NCBI GenBank assembly: GCA_964599565.1
Contig: CAZRFE010000010.1
Span: 1 to 47,632, forward strand
Length of the DNA stretch: 47,632 nucleotides
DNA from: JAJUFS01 sp964599565
Lineage (GTDB): Bacteria; Pseudomonadota; Gammaproteobacteria; Natronospirales; JAJUFS01
Direction: 5' to 3'
Of the stretch, positions 33,324 through 42,308 are shown in pieces; within the stretch, counting starts at the first letter, position 1; every line of letters starts with the position of its first letter. The notes below the pieces were generated by a model. It was not told where the DNA came from and made no database searches. It saw nothing but the letters and a program-made list of their open reading frames with translations. The position numbers were made by a program, and so were the translations under genes.

Positions 33324-34295
33324 GTGACGGAACCAACGCGTCACGAGGGAACCATTCCGGAGGAATGCCGCGGATTGCGGCTGGACCAGGCGCTCTCGCA
33401 GCTCCTTCCCCAGTATTCGCGCTCGCGCATCAAGACGTGGATCGATGCGGGGCGCGTCACGCTCGCCGGCGCAACGCCGCGTCCGCGCGATGCGGTCAAC
33501 GGCGGGGAAGCGTGGTTGCTCGTGGCGGAACCCGAGCAGGAAGTCGCGATGCACCCGCAGGAAATCCCGCTCGCCATCGTGTTCGAGGACGAGGCGTTGC
33601 TTGTCATCGACAAGCCGCCCGGTCTCGTCGTGCATCCCGGCGCGGGCAACCCGGATGCAACCCTGCAGAATGCGTTGCTGCATCACTGTTCCTCGCTCGT
33701 GAACATACCGCGCGCAGGTATCGTGCACCGGCTCGACAAGGAAACATCCGGGCTGCTCGTGGTCGCGAAGACGCTGCCCGCGCATACCGCGCTTGTCGCA
33801 GCACTCGCCGCGCGGGACGTGAAGCGCGAGTACGAGACCATCGTTGCCGGCGTGATGACCGCCGGCGGCGCCATCGATGCGCCGATCGGCCGGCATCCCG
33901 TCGACCGCAAGCGCATGGCCGTGCGCGAACGCGGCGGCCGCGACGCGCTGACGCACTACCGCGTCCTGGTGCGCTTTCGCGCGCACACGCACGTCGCGGT
34001 TCGCCTCGAGACCGGTCGCACGCACCAGATCCGCGTGCACATGGCGCACATCCGGCATCCTGTCGTTGGCGATCCGGTCTACGGCCGGCGCATGGCGCTG
34101 CCGAAGCATCCTGCACCGGACCTCGTGGAAACGCTGCGCACCTTTCGCCGCCAGGCGCTGCATGCGCGCAGGCTCGGTTTCGCGCATCCGCTTTCCGGGG
34201 AGGCGATGCAGTTCGAGGCGCCGCTGCCGCACGACATGAGCCGGCTGCTTCACGCACTGAAAGACGACGCGACAACGGCCGCGAACGATGCGTGA
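33324..34295 (+). CDS. rluD: 23S rRNA pseudouridine synthase RluD
   Basis: 323-residue RluA-family enzyme. It has an N-terminal S4 RNA-binding domain (RLDQALSQLLPQYSRSRIKTWIDAGRVTLAG), then the catalytic domain with VIDKPPGLVVHPGAGN and the active-site Asp in GIVHRLDKETSGLLVVAKT. RluD makes pseudouridines 1911, 1915 and 1917 in helix 69 of 23S rRNA. The start is GTG at 33324 with a GGAGG site four bases upstream. It is divergent from bamD and overlaps pgeF by 8 bases, the conserved bamD/rluD/pgeF arrangement leading to clpB. Confidence 0.96.
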   Translation: MTEPTRHEGTIPEECRGLRLDQALSQLLPQYSRSRIKTWIDAGRVTLAGATPRPRDAVNGGEAWLLVAEPEQEVAMHPQEIPLAIVFEDEALLVIDKPPGLVVHPGAGNPDATLQNALLHHCSSLVNIPRAGIVHRLDKETSGLLVVAKTLPAHTALVAALAARDVKREYETIVAGVMTAGGAIDAPIGRHPVDRKRMAVRERGGRDALTHYRVLVRFRAHTHVAVRLETGRTHQIRVHMAHIRHPVVGDPVYGRRMALPKHPAPDLVETLRTFRRQALHARRLGFAHPLSGEAMQFEAPLPHDMSRLLHALKDDATTAANDA

Positions 34296-35061
34296 CATTC
34301 CGCTCATCCTTCCCGACTGGCCGGCGCCTTCCCATGTGCGCGCCGCCGTGACCACGCGCACAGGCGGCGCAAGCCAGGGAGAGTTCGCGGGCTTCAACCT
34401 CGGGCTGAACACCGGCGAGAATCCGGACATCGTGGAATCGAACCGTCGCCGCCTGGCAGCGCGCGTCGGCCTCGTGCATGAACCTGCCTGGTTGCGCCAG
34501 GTGCACGGCGCGGTGGTCGTTCGCGCGGAAGACGTGACAGCCGCGACGGAGGCCGATGCGAGCTGGACGGCGAAGCCCGGCATGGCGTGCGCGATCCTCA
34601 CCGCCGACTGCCTGCCCGTGCTGTTCTGCGACCGGCAAGGCACGCGTGTTGCCGCCGCACACGGTGGGTGGCGCGGACTCGCGGCGGGCATTCTCGGGAA
34701 CACGCTCGCGGCGATGCGCTGCAATCCCGGTGATGTAATGGCCTGGCTTGGCCCTGCCATCGGACCACAGGCCTTCGAGGTCGGGCCGGAAGTGCGCGCG
34801 GCGTTCGTGGATCGCCGGCCCGAAGCGGCGGATGCCTTTGAACCCGGCAAGGGAGACCGCTTCCACTGCGACATCCACGCGCTTGCGCGCACGCAGCTTC
34901 GGTCAGCCGGCGTGCGCGAAATCCACGGCGGCGGTTTCTGCACGTTCAATGACGCCGAACGGTTCTATTCCTATAGAAGAGATGGCGGACGCACGGGCCG
35001 CATGGCAAGTCTCGTCTGGCTTGCAAGCGAGCCGTCGGACGCGGCATCTGTGGCAGAATAG
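34288..35061 (+). CDS. pgeF: Peptidoglycan editing factor PgeF (YfiH, laccase-domain)
   Basis: 257-residue DUF152/YfiH protein. It shows TTRTGGAS near the start, RQVHGAVVV, the zinc-site residues in LTADCLPVLF, AHGGWRGLAAGI and FCTFNDAERFYSYRRDGGRTGR near the end. Members have been described as purine nucleoside phosphorylase-type enzymes and as peptidoglycan editing factors that remove mis-incorporated residues from muropeptides. It overlaps rluD by 8 bases (ATGCGTGA), so it is translationally coupled. Confidence 0.95.
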   Translation: MRDIPLILPDWPAPSHVRAAVTTRTGGASQGEFAGFNLGLNTGENPDIVESNRRRLAARVGLVHEPAWLRQVHGAVVVRAEDVTAATEADASWTAKPGMACAILTADCLPVLFCDRQGTRVAAAHGGWRGLAAGILGNTLAAMRCNPGDVMAWLGPAIGPQAFEVGPEVRAAFVDRRPEAADAFEPGKGDRFHCDIHALARTQLRSAGVREIHGGGFCTFNDAERFYSYRRDGGRTGRMASLVWLASEPSDAASVAE

Positions 35062-35087
35062 CGCGCCGCCGTTCACTGGAATTCCAC

Positions 35088-35894
35088 ATGTCGCTGCTGC
35101 TTGCCATCATCCTGTTCACCGCGCTTGGCGGCGTGCTCGGCGTCGCGGCGGCGTCCGTGCTGCTGCTGCTGCCGGATGACTGGCACCGGCGGCTGCTGCC
35201 GCATCTCATCAGCTTCGCCGTCGGCGCGCTCCTCGGCGCAGCATTTCTTGCACTGCTGCCGCACGCCATCGAAGCGGCGGGAACGGACAAGCTGCACCAG
35301 ATCGGTTTGACGTTCGTCATCGGCATCCTGCTGTTCTTCATGCTCGAGAAGCTCGTCATCTGGCGTCACTGCCACGTGCATGACTGCGAGGCGCATGCGC
35401 CGGACCATCACCACCACGCGCCGGAGCGCGCGGCGGGCGTGCTCGTGCTGATCGGCGATGGCCTGCACAACCTCATCGACGGCGTGTTGATCGCCGCGGC
35501 CTTTCTCGTCGACTTTCACCTTGGCGTCGTCACCGCGCTTGCCGTCGCCGCGCACGAGATTCCCCAGGAAGTCGGCGACGTTGCCGTGCTGCTGCAGTCC
35601 GGCATGAGCCGCATGAAGGCGCTTTACTACAACATGGCCGCATCGCTCACCGCGGTGATCGGTGGCGTCGCCGCGTATTTCAGCCTCGCCGCCGTCGAGT
35701 TTGCCCGGCCGTACGTGCTTGCCGTCGCCGCCGGCAGTTTCGTGTACGTCGCCGTCGCGGATCTCATCCCCGGGCTGCACCGTCGCGTGGATGCGCGTTC
35801 CGGCATCGAGCAGATCGTCATGATCCTGCTCGGTCTTGCCATGATCTTCCTGAGCCACTCGACGCTGCACGCAGATTCCTTCGGGACACCCTGA
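35088..35894 (+). CDS. ZIP-family metal transporter
   Basis: 268-residue membrane protein with about eight helices. The ZIP signatures are clear: GDGLHNLIDGVLIAAAF in helix 4 and AVAAHEIPQEVGDVAVLL in helix 5, which form the binuclear metal site. The loop between helices 3 and 4 is histidine-rich (DHHHHAPE and HCHVHDCEAH), typical for zinc-handling members. It should import zinc or a related divalent metal into the cytoplasm. It starts 26 bases after pgeF. No metalloregulator site was recognised, so regulation is unknown. Confidence 0.9.
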   Translation: MSLLLAIILFTALGGVLGVAAASVLLLLPDDWHRRLLPHLISFAVGALLGAAFLALLPHAIEAAGTDKLHQIGLTFVIGILLFFMLEKLVIWRHCHVHDCEAHAPDHHHHAPERAAGVLVLIGDGLHNLIDGVLIAAAFLVDFHLGVVTALAVAAHEIPQEVGDVAVLLQSGMSRMKALYYNMAASLTAVIGGVAAYFSLAAVEFARPYVLAVAAGSFVYVAVADLIPGLHRRVDARSGIEQIVMILLGLAMIFLSHSTLHADSFGTP

Positions 35895-35959
35895 AAGCGC
35901 ATGCGGCTTGCTGCATCCGCGAAGGCGTGGAACACTTCCCATATCTCGGGGGGATTTCA

Positions 35960-37798
35960 ATGACACCAGTGACTGCACTTTCCGCGGCCGGCTTGCTTTT
36001 GCTGTCTCAGGCGGCGCTCGCGGGCGTGGACCTGCAGGCTGCGACCACTCATGAAACCAACAGTGCGCCGCTTGCCGTTGCACTTGCGGACATCGATGGC
36101 GACGGCATCGCGGATGTCATCTCCGGCGCATCCGGTGTGCGCATTCATTTCTCTGCCTCCACAACAACGCGCGACTATCTGCCGGATAGCGTGTTCTCGG
36201 CCGTCGCCATCGACGACCTTGACGGTAACGATGTGCCCGACGTCGTCGGTCTTCACTACAGTGTGGACGCCGTCGCCGTTCTCCTGCTTGAAGCCAACGG
36301 CGAGGAAGCCGGCCACCATGAACTTGAAACGGGCCGGTCGCCGTCCGCCATCGCGCTCGGACATCTGAATGCGGATGCATATCCCGACGTCGTGGTCGCG
36401 AACGCGGACGACGACACGCTTTCGGTTTTCTTCAGCAACGGCGCGGGTACCTTCGACGCGGCGGAAAGCTTTGACGTTGGCAACTATCCCGCCGCGCTCG
36501 CAATTTCGGACTTCAACGGAGATGGTCATCACGACGTGTACGTGCTGAACATGATGAGCAGCACGATTTCTCCGCTGCTCGGGGACGGCAACGGCGGGCT
36601 TGCACCGCAGGCCGATTACGCCGTTCAGAAGGATGCGTCGTACATCGATGACACTTCTTTTCCTGCCGTGATGGCGGCGGGCGACGTGAATGGCGACGGC
36701 GTTCCGGACCTCGTTACCGGAAGCCTGCTCGGCAATGCCGTGCGCACGCATGTCAACGATGGCGACGGCGTCTTCTCGGAAGGAGAGGTTGTTTCGACCA
36801 ACTGGCACCAGCCGAATCTCGCCGTGTCGAGCGACAAGGCGTTCAGCGATGCGGGTGCGGATATCGATGTCCTAGTCAGCGCCGGTTCACAGGTGATTGC
36901 CGCGTATCCGCGCGCGCTGGACGTCGCGGACATTGATGCCGATGGCGACATGGATCTCATCGCTGCGGCCGTAAACCGGAGTGCGGTGACGGTGTTTCCC
37001 GGCACGTCGGGTGGGTACGGCGCGGGCGTGAATTTCACGCTGGATTCCGCCGCATGGTCGCTGGCCATCGGTGACGCGGCTGGCGGCGACGGCAGGGCGG
37101 ACGTTGCGATTGCGATACCCGGCGAAGCCCGCGTCGCGGTCATGGAAAACGTGGCGTCGGCCGGCTGGCCGCCCGCTGCAGTCAGCCGCTCGATCGACGT
37201 GGAAGAATGCAGCTCGACGGATGCCGAACTGCTGGGCGAGGACGCCGATGGCGAATCGCTGACGTTCGAAATACTCGCCATCGAGTACGCGGGAACCGCC
37301 AGCACCGGAAGTCCTGGCACAAGCGGAACCCTGACGGTCGGCGATACAGGCGATCCGCCTGACGTCGTCGTGATCGGTGACGTTGCTGCTCCCCGAGTCG
37401 TCGTGCGCGATCTTGATACGCTCAGCGGCACGTTCACGTTCACGGCGGCGGACACCGATGAACGGCCTGTCGACACCTGGAACATCCGCTTCAGGGTCAC
37501 GGACGCCGGCGGTGCGAGCAGTGAGGGCGACGTGACCGTGCGTGTCAGCGGCGACGGAGATGCGACCTGCCCGTCCGGCATCGAGATTCCTGTCATCGGT
37601 GACGGCGAAATCATCTTCACGCCCGGCGAGGTCGAGTCGCCAGGCGACGGCGAGGACGACGAGGGCCGTGACGATCTCGCAGGCAGCGCGCCGCCGGCCG
37701 GGGAAGGTGTCGACGACGAAACGGAAAGCGGCGGCGGCGTGCTGAACGTCTTCTTCCTGCTTCTCCTCGCGGCGCTGCGCCGCCGCGCCCGCGCTTGA
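35960..37798 (+). CDS. Secreted FG-GAP/VCBS-repeat protein with GlyGly-CTERM tail
   Basis: 612-residue exported protein. A signal peptide (MTPVTALSAAGLLLLSQAALA) is followed by about seven FG-GAP-type calcium-binding repeats (DIDGDGIADV, DLDGNDVPDV, DFNGDGHHDV, DVNGDGVPDL, DIDADGDMDL and others; residues about 40-400), expected to fold as a beta-propeller. A beta-rich Ig-like part (about 410-540) and an acidic linker follow. The last 22 residues read GGG, a hydrophobic helix, then RRRARA, the layout of GlyGly-CTERM sorting signals processed by rhombosortase. The ATG at 35960 is preferred for the GGGGGGA site. The likely role is a surface or secreted adhesin-like protein. Confidence 0.82.
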   Translation: MTPVTALSAAGLLLLSQAALAGVDLQAATTHETNSAPLAVALADIDGDGIADVISGASGVRIHFSASTTTRDYLPDSVFSAVAIDDLDGNDVPDVVGLHYSVDAVAVLLLEANGEEAGHHELETGRSPSAIALGHLNADAYPDVVVANADDDTLSVFFSNGAGTFDAAESFDVGNYPAALAISDFNGDGHHDVYVLNMMSSTISPLLGDGNGGLAPQADYAVQKDASYIDDTSFPAVMAAGDVNGDGVPDLVTGSLLGNAVRTHVNDGDGVFSEGEVVSTNWHQPNLAVSSDKAFSDAGADIDVLVSAGSQVIAAYPRALDVADIDADGDMDLIAAAVNRSAVTVFPGTSGGYGAGVNFTLDSAAWSLAIGDAAGGDGRADVAIAIPGEARVAVMENVASAGWPPAAVSRSIDVEECSSTDAELLGEDADGESLTFEILAIEYAGTASTGSPGTSGTLTVGDTGDPPDVVVIGDVAAPRVVVRDLDTLSGTFTFTAADTDERPVDTWNIRFRVTDAGGASSEGDVTVRVSGDGDATCPSGIEIPVIGDGEIIFTPGEVESPGDGEDDEGRDDLAGSAPPAGEGVDDETESGGGVLNVFFLLLLAALRRRARA

Positions 37799-37819
37799 AA
37801 CTGTCACATCCGCCCCAAC
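37794..37819 (+). promoter_or_regulatory. Sigma-32 heat-shock promoter for clpB
   Basis: CTTGAAA (37794-37800), 12 bases, CCCCAAC (37813-37819), a close match to the sigma-32 consensus (CTTGAAA, 11-16 bases, CCCCATNT). It lies about 70 bases upstream of clpB and the -35 box covers the TGA stop codon of the preceding gene. Confidence 0.75.
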
Positions 37820-37888
37820 GTTCCTGACATTCGCGCGGCCGGCCCATGCGCCGAACGCGACGTTTGATCGATGCCAGGAGAACGCTCG

Positions 37889-40480
37889 ATGCGGATGGAC
37901 AAGCTCACCTCGAAATTCCAGCTCGCGCTGGCTGACGCGCAGTCGCTTGCCGTCGGCCGTGATCACCCGTTCATCGAACCCGCGCACCTGATGCTCGCGC
38001 TCATCGACCAGGACGGCGGCAGCGTGCGGCCGCTGCTCGCGCGGGCGGGCGTGCAGATCAACCAGCTGCGTGCGGACCTGCAGCGCGCGCTGGACAACCT
38101 GCCGCAGGTCGAAGGCACGGCAGGCGAGGTGCATGTCTCGAACGACCTTGGCCGCCTGCTGAATGTCACCGACAAGCTCGCGCAGCAGCGCAGCGATCAG
38201 TACATCTCCTCGGAGCTGTTTGTGCTCGCCGCGTTCGAGGACAAGGGCGCGCTCGGCAGCGCGCTGAAAGGCGCGGGCGGTGTGCGCGGCGCGATCGAGA
38301 AGGCCATCGACGACATGCGCGGCGGTGCGCCGGTGAACGATCCGAATGCGGAAGAGAGCCGCCAGGCGCTGGAAAAATACACCGTCGATCTCACCGCGCG
38401 CGCGGAAGCCAACAAGCTCGATCCTGTCATCGGCCGCGACGAGGAAATCCGCCGCGCCATCCAGGTGCTGCAGCGTCGCACCAAGAACAATCCCGTGCTG
38501 ATCGGCGAACCGGGCGTGGGCAAGACCGCGATCGTCGAAGGTCTCGCGCAGCGCATCGTGAACGGTGAAGTGCCGGAGGGGCTGAAGAGCAAACGCATTC
38601 TTTCGCTCGACATGGGCGCGCTGATCGCGGGCGCGAAGTTTCGCGGCGAGTTCGAGGAACGGCTCAAGGCGGTACTCAACGATCTCGCGAAGCAGGAAGG
38701 CCAGGTGATCCTGTTCATCGACGAGATTCACACCATGGTCGGTGCGGGCAAGGCCGAAGGCGCGATGGACGCCGGCAACATGCTGAAACCCGCGCTCGCG
38801 CGCGGCGAACTGCATTGCGTGGGTGCAACCACGCTCGATGAATACCGCAAGCACATAGAAAAGGATGCCGCACTCGAACGCCGCTTCCAGAAAGTGCTGG
38901 TCGACGAGCCGGACGTGGAAAGCACGATCGCGATCCTGCGCGGACTGAAGGAACGCTACGAGGTTCATCACGGCGTGGAGATCACGGACCCCGCGATCGT
39001 TGCGGCCGCAACGCTTTCGCACCGTTACATCACCGACCGGCAGTTGCCGGACAAGGCCATCGACCTCATCGACGAGGCCGCATCGCGCATCCGCATGGAG
39101 ATCGACTCGAAGCCCGAGGAGATGGATCGCCTGGACCGCCGTCTCATCCAGCTCAAGATCGAGCGCGAAGCGCTGAAGAAGGAAAAGGACGAAGCATCGA
39201 AGCGCAGGCTCGCGGATCTTGAAGGCGAGATCGAAAAACTGGAGCGCGAATATTCCGATCTCGAGGAAATCTGGAAATCCGAGAAGGCGAGCCTGCAGGG
39301 CGCAACGCACGTGAAGGAGGAAATCGAGCGCGCAAGGCAGGAACTGGAAACCGCGCGCCGCGCGGGCGATCTCGCGCGCATGTCCGAGATCCAGTACGGG
39401 CGGCTGCCGGAACTGGAGCGTCAGCTTGAGTCTGCATCGCAGGCCGAGCAGCAGGAGACGAAACTGCTGCGCAACCGCGTCACCGACGAGGAGATCGCGG
39501 AAGTCGTTGCGCGCTGGACCGGCATCCCCGTCTCGAAGATGCTGGAATCGGAAAAGGAAAAGCTGCTGCGCATGGAGGACGAACTGCGGAAAAGAGTGGT
39601 CGGCCAGGATGAAGCCGTTGCAGCAGTATCGAATGCCATCCGCCGCTCGCGCGCCGGTCTTTCCGATCCGAACCGTCCCTCGGGTTCGTTTCTCTTCCTG
39701 GGTCCCACGGGCGTGGGCAAGACAGAGCTCACCAAGGCGCTCGCGCAATTCCTGTTCGATACCGTCGATGCGATGGTGCGCATCGACATGTCGGAGTTCA
39801 TGGAAAAGCATTCCGTTGCGCGACTCATCGGCGCGCCGCCGGGATATGTCGGTTACGAGGAAGGCGGCTATCTCACCGAAGCCGTGCGGCGCAAACCGTA
39901 TTCCGTGATTCTCATGGATGAAGTCGAGAAGGCGCACCCGGATGTGTTCAACGTGCTCCTGCAGGTGCTGGACGACGGCCGCCTCACCGACGGCCAGGGA
40001 CGCACGGTGGATTTCCGCAACACCGTGATCGTGATGACGTCGAACCTCGGTTCGCAGGTCATCCAGGACATTGCCCACGAGGGAGGCGGTGACGAAAGCT
40101 ACTCACGCATGAAGGACGCGGTGATGGAAATCGTCGGCCAGCATTTCCGTCCGGAGTTCATCAACCGCGTGGATGAGAGCGTCGTGTTTCATCCGCTCCG
40201 CCGCGAACAGATTCGCCGCATCACCGACATACAGATCGACTACCTGCGCCAGCGTCTCGCGGACCGCGACATGAAGCTCGAGGTTTCTCCCGCAGCGCTG
40301 GATCGTCTCGGCGAAGCAGGCTTCGATCCGGTCTATGGCGCGCGGCCGTTGAAGCGCGCGATCCAGCAGCAGGTCGAGAATCCGCTGGCACAGCGAATAC
40401 TCGAAGGCAAGTTCGTGCCGGGCGACACGGTGCGGCTTGATGCCGACAGCGAGGGTGCGTTGAGTTTTGCGAAGGGATGA
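37889..40480 (+). CDS. clpB: Chaperone ClpB (Hsp100 disaggregase)
   Basis: 863-residue AAA+ disaggregase that works with DnaK to rescue aggregated proteins after heat stress. The start at MRMDKLTSKFQLALADAQSLA equals the E. coli N-terminus and has AGGAG upstream; an in-frame ATG 18 bases earlier is less likely. Visible: N-domain (1-145), first ATPase domain with GEPGVGKTAIVEG, ILFIDEIHTMVGAG, a charged coiled-coil M domain (about 410-520), second ATPase domain with GPTGVGKTELTKAL, the pore loop GYVGYEEGG and the sensor-2 GARPLKRAIQQ. A sigma-32 type promoter precedes it. A small hairpin (40483-40501) follows but lacks a T-run. Confidence 0.98.
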   Translation: MRMDKLTSKFQLALADAQSLAVGRDHPFIEPAHLMLALIDQDGGSVRPLLARAGVQINQLRADLQRALDNLPQVEGTAGEVHVSNDLGRLLNVTDKLAQQRSDQYISSELFVLAAFEDKGALGSALKGAGGVRGAIEKAIDDMRGGAPVNDPNAEESRQALEKYTVDLTARAEANKLDPVIGRDEEIRRAIQVLQRRTKNNPVLIGEPGVGKTAIVEGLAQRIVNGEVPEGLKSKRILSLDMGALIAGAKFRGEFEERLKAVLNDLAKQEGQVILFIDEIHTMVGAGKAEGAMDAGNMLKPALARGELHCVGATTLDEYRKHIEKDAALERRFQKVLVDEPDVESTIAILRGLKERYEVHHGVEITDPAIVAAATLSHRYITDRQLPDKAIDLIDEAASRIRMEIDSKPEEMDRLDRRLIQLKIEREALKKEKDEASKRRLADLEGEIEKLEREYSDLEEIWKSEKASLQGATHVKEEIERARQELETARRAGDLARMSEIQYGRLPELERQLESASQAEQQETKLLRNRVTDEEIAEVVARWTGIPVSKMLESEKEKLLRMEDELRKRVVGQDEAVAAVSNAIRRSRAGLSDPNRPSGSFLFLGPTGVGKTELTKALAQFLFDTVDAMVRIDMSEFMEKHSVARLIGAPPGYVGYEEGGYLTEAVRRKPYSVILMDEVEKAHPDVFNVLLQVLDDGRLTDGQGRTVDFRNTVIVMTSNLGSQVIQDIAHEGGGDESYSRMKDAVMEIVGQHFRPEFINRVDESVVFHPLRREQIRRITDIQIDYLRQRLADRDMKLEVSPAALDRLGEAGFDPVYGARPLKRAIQQQVENPLAQRILEGKFVPGDTVRLDADSEGALSFAKG

Positions 40481-40499
40481 TCGAGGCGCGCGTTTCGCC

Positions 40500-42308
40500 T
40501 CACGCGTCATCCATCGAAGCGGTCACGCGATTGCGCCCGCCGCGCTTGGCGGAATAGAGCGCGGCGTCTGCCAGCTGGACGAGTTCGGGATAGCCGGCAT
40601 TGCCAGGCATCGCTGCGATGCCGGCGCTGAAGGTGATGCGCCATGCCCGCTCGTCGAACGCGACCGCGAAGTCGTGCGCGGCGACCATCGCGCGAATGCG
40701 CTCCACGATCTCGAACGCCGGTTCGAGTTCCGTTTCCGGAAACAGGATCGCGAATTCCTCGCCGCCGTAGCGCGCAAGGATGTCCGTCTTCCTGAGCATG
40801 CCCTGCACGATCTGCACGAACTCGCGCAGCACGGCGTCGCCGGTCTCGTGCCCGAAGGTGTCGTTGAGCTGCTTGAAGTGATCGATGTCCAGCAGCGCAA
40901 GCACGGGCGGACGCGTGTTGCGTTCGGCGCGCGCAAGCTCGATGCGCGCGGCTTCGACGAAATAGCGGCGGTTGTAGGCGTTGGTGAGCCCGTCGCGGAA
41001 CGCCAGCGTTTCGAGTTCCTCTTCCTTGTGCTTCTGCTTCGTCACGTCCGCGAATGCGACCATGAACACGGGTTCGTCGTTCAGCTCGAGCGTCTTCGCG
41101 CTCAGCATCGCCCAGAACGGCTGTCCGCTGTGCGTCTTGAGTTTCGCGACGAAGCCTTCCACCTTGCCGGCTTCGCGCAGCTTCTCGACGAAGTAGTTGC
41201 GATCGGATGGCTTGACGTAGAACTCGGGCGCGGTGTGTCCGAGCAGGCCCGACACCGGCGTCTCGAACATGTCCGCCGCCTTCTGGTTGCAGAAGCGGAT
41301 GACGCCGGTGTCGAGCCGCGTGACGATGAGCGGGTAGGGTGATGCTTCAAGCAGCGTCGTCAATGTCTTCTGCGTACGGTTGAGAATTTCTTCCGCGGCG
41401 ACGGTGTCGGAGACGTCGGTGATGCTGCTCATCAGCGCGGGCTTTCCGTGATAGTCGATGATGGTCGCGGAAATCTGTGCCCAGAAGAGCCGGCCATCGG
41501 TCTTGCGCAGCCGCACGCGCCGGTCGCGGACGTGACCCATCGCGAGCGCGTGCTCCACGAAGCGGCGACGCTCATCGGCGTCTTCCCAGAATTCGTGCAT
41601 GTGCAGGTTGTCGCTGCGCTGCGTGGAAATGCCGAACAGCGCAAGCGCATGGCGGTTCACGGCAAGGGGGCGCGCTTCGTGCGGGTCGCTGAGCAGCATC
41701 GCGACGGGCGCAAGGTAGAACACGTCGCGCAGGCTCGCGTCGTCCAGCGCGAGATGCGACTGCTGCAGCGCGTAGTGTTCGTTCGCGTCGTCGGGACCGC
41801 CGCGCGATTCGTCGAGATGCCGGTTCTCGACATATGCCGCAACGAGTTGCGTGAACAGCGCCGTCTCGGCATCGATCCGAGCATCGGCATCTTCCAGCTC
41901 GAAACAGAGCGCACCCGGTGGCGCTCCGCGCACGTGCACAGGCTGAAGCAGCACGCAGCGCGTGCGCGGCGAGACGTGCAGCGCGGACAGCGTCGCAGGG
42001 TTGCACGTTTGCCGAGGACGGGAAGCGCGCTCGGCGAGCAGCGCCGTCATCTCGTCGCAGGTGAGCGTGCGCTCCGTGGCGGGCGATTCACCCGCGGAAC
42101 AGGACCGCGCCATTTCGCGTCCACCCGCATCGATGCGCCAGAAGGCCGCGCGATGCGCCGGTAGCGCGTGCCGGGCGATATCGAGAATCCGGGCGATGGC
42201 ATCGCTGAGCGACGCGGCGTGCACGTGACGGATCGCGCGCAGCGCCGCAGCATGCGCGGACTCGTCATCCGCAGCACGTGTCACGGCAGTGGAAGGAGGA
42301 CGCCTCAC
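40500..42308 (-). CDS. GAF-PAS-PAS-GGDEF diguanylate cyclase
   Basis: 602-residue cytoplasmic sensor protein making cyclic di-GMP. The N-terminal 170 residues look like a GAF domain, followed by two PAS domains (about 190-310, APVAMLLSDP; about 325-430, ASPYPLIVTRLDTGVIRFCN) and a GGDEF domain (from about 435). The active site is RYGGEEFAI (GGEEF at 515-519) and an inhibitory I-site RKTD (506-509) stands five residues before it, so feedback inhibition is expected. No EAL domain is present. It starts with GTG in a GTGA overlap with the hydrolase stop. The signal sensed is not deducible; c-di-GMP commonly controls pili and biofilm. Confidence 0.92.
   Translation of the reverse strand: MRRPPSTAVTRAADDESAHAAALRAIRHVHAASLSDAIARILDIARHALPAHRAAFWRIDAGGREMARSCSAGESPATERTLTCDEMTALLAERASRPRQTCNPATLSALHVSPRTRCVLLQPVHVRGAPPGALCFELEDADARIDAETALFTQLVAAYVENRHLDESRGGPDDANEHYALQQSHLALDDASLRDVFYLAPVAMLLSDPHEARPLAVNRHALALFGISTQRSDNLHMHEFWEDADERRRFVEHALAMGHVRDRRVRLRKTDGRLFWAQISATIIDYHGKPALMSSITDVSDTVAAEEILNRTQKTLTTLLEASPYPLIVTRLDTGVIRFCNQKAADMFETPVSGLLGHTAPEFYVKPSDRNYFVEKLREAGKVEGFVAKLKTHSGQPFWAMLSAKTLELNDEPVFMVAFADVTKQKHKEEELETLAFRDGLTNAYNRRYFVEAARIELARAERNTRPPVLALLDIDHFKQLNDTFGHETGDAVLREFVQIVQGMLRKTDILARYGGEEFAILFPETELEPAFEIVERIRAMVAAHDFAVAFDERAWRITFSAGIAAMPGNAGYPELVQLADAALYSAKRGGRNRVTASMDDA

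Noticed and set aside
36887..40078. 1063-codon open frame on the minus strand opposite clpB
   Set aside because: It mirrors clpB codons, has low-complexity His/Arg/Leu-rich composition, no family motifs and no ribosome site. It is a GC-skew shadow.
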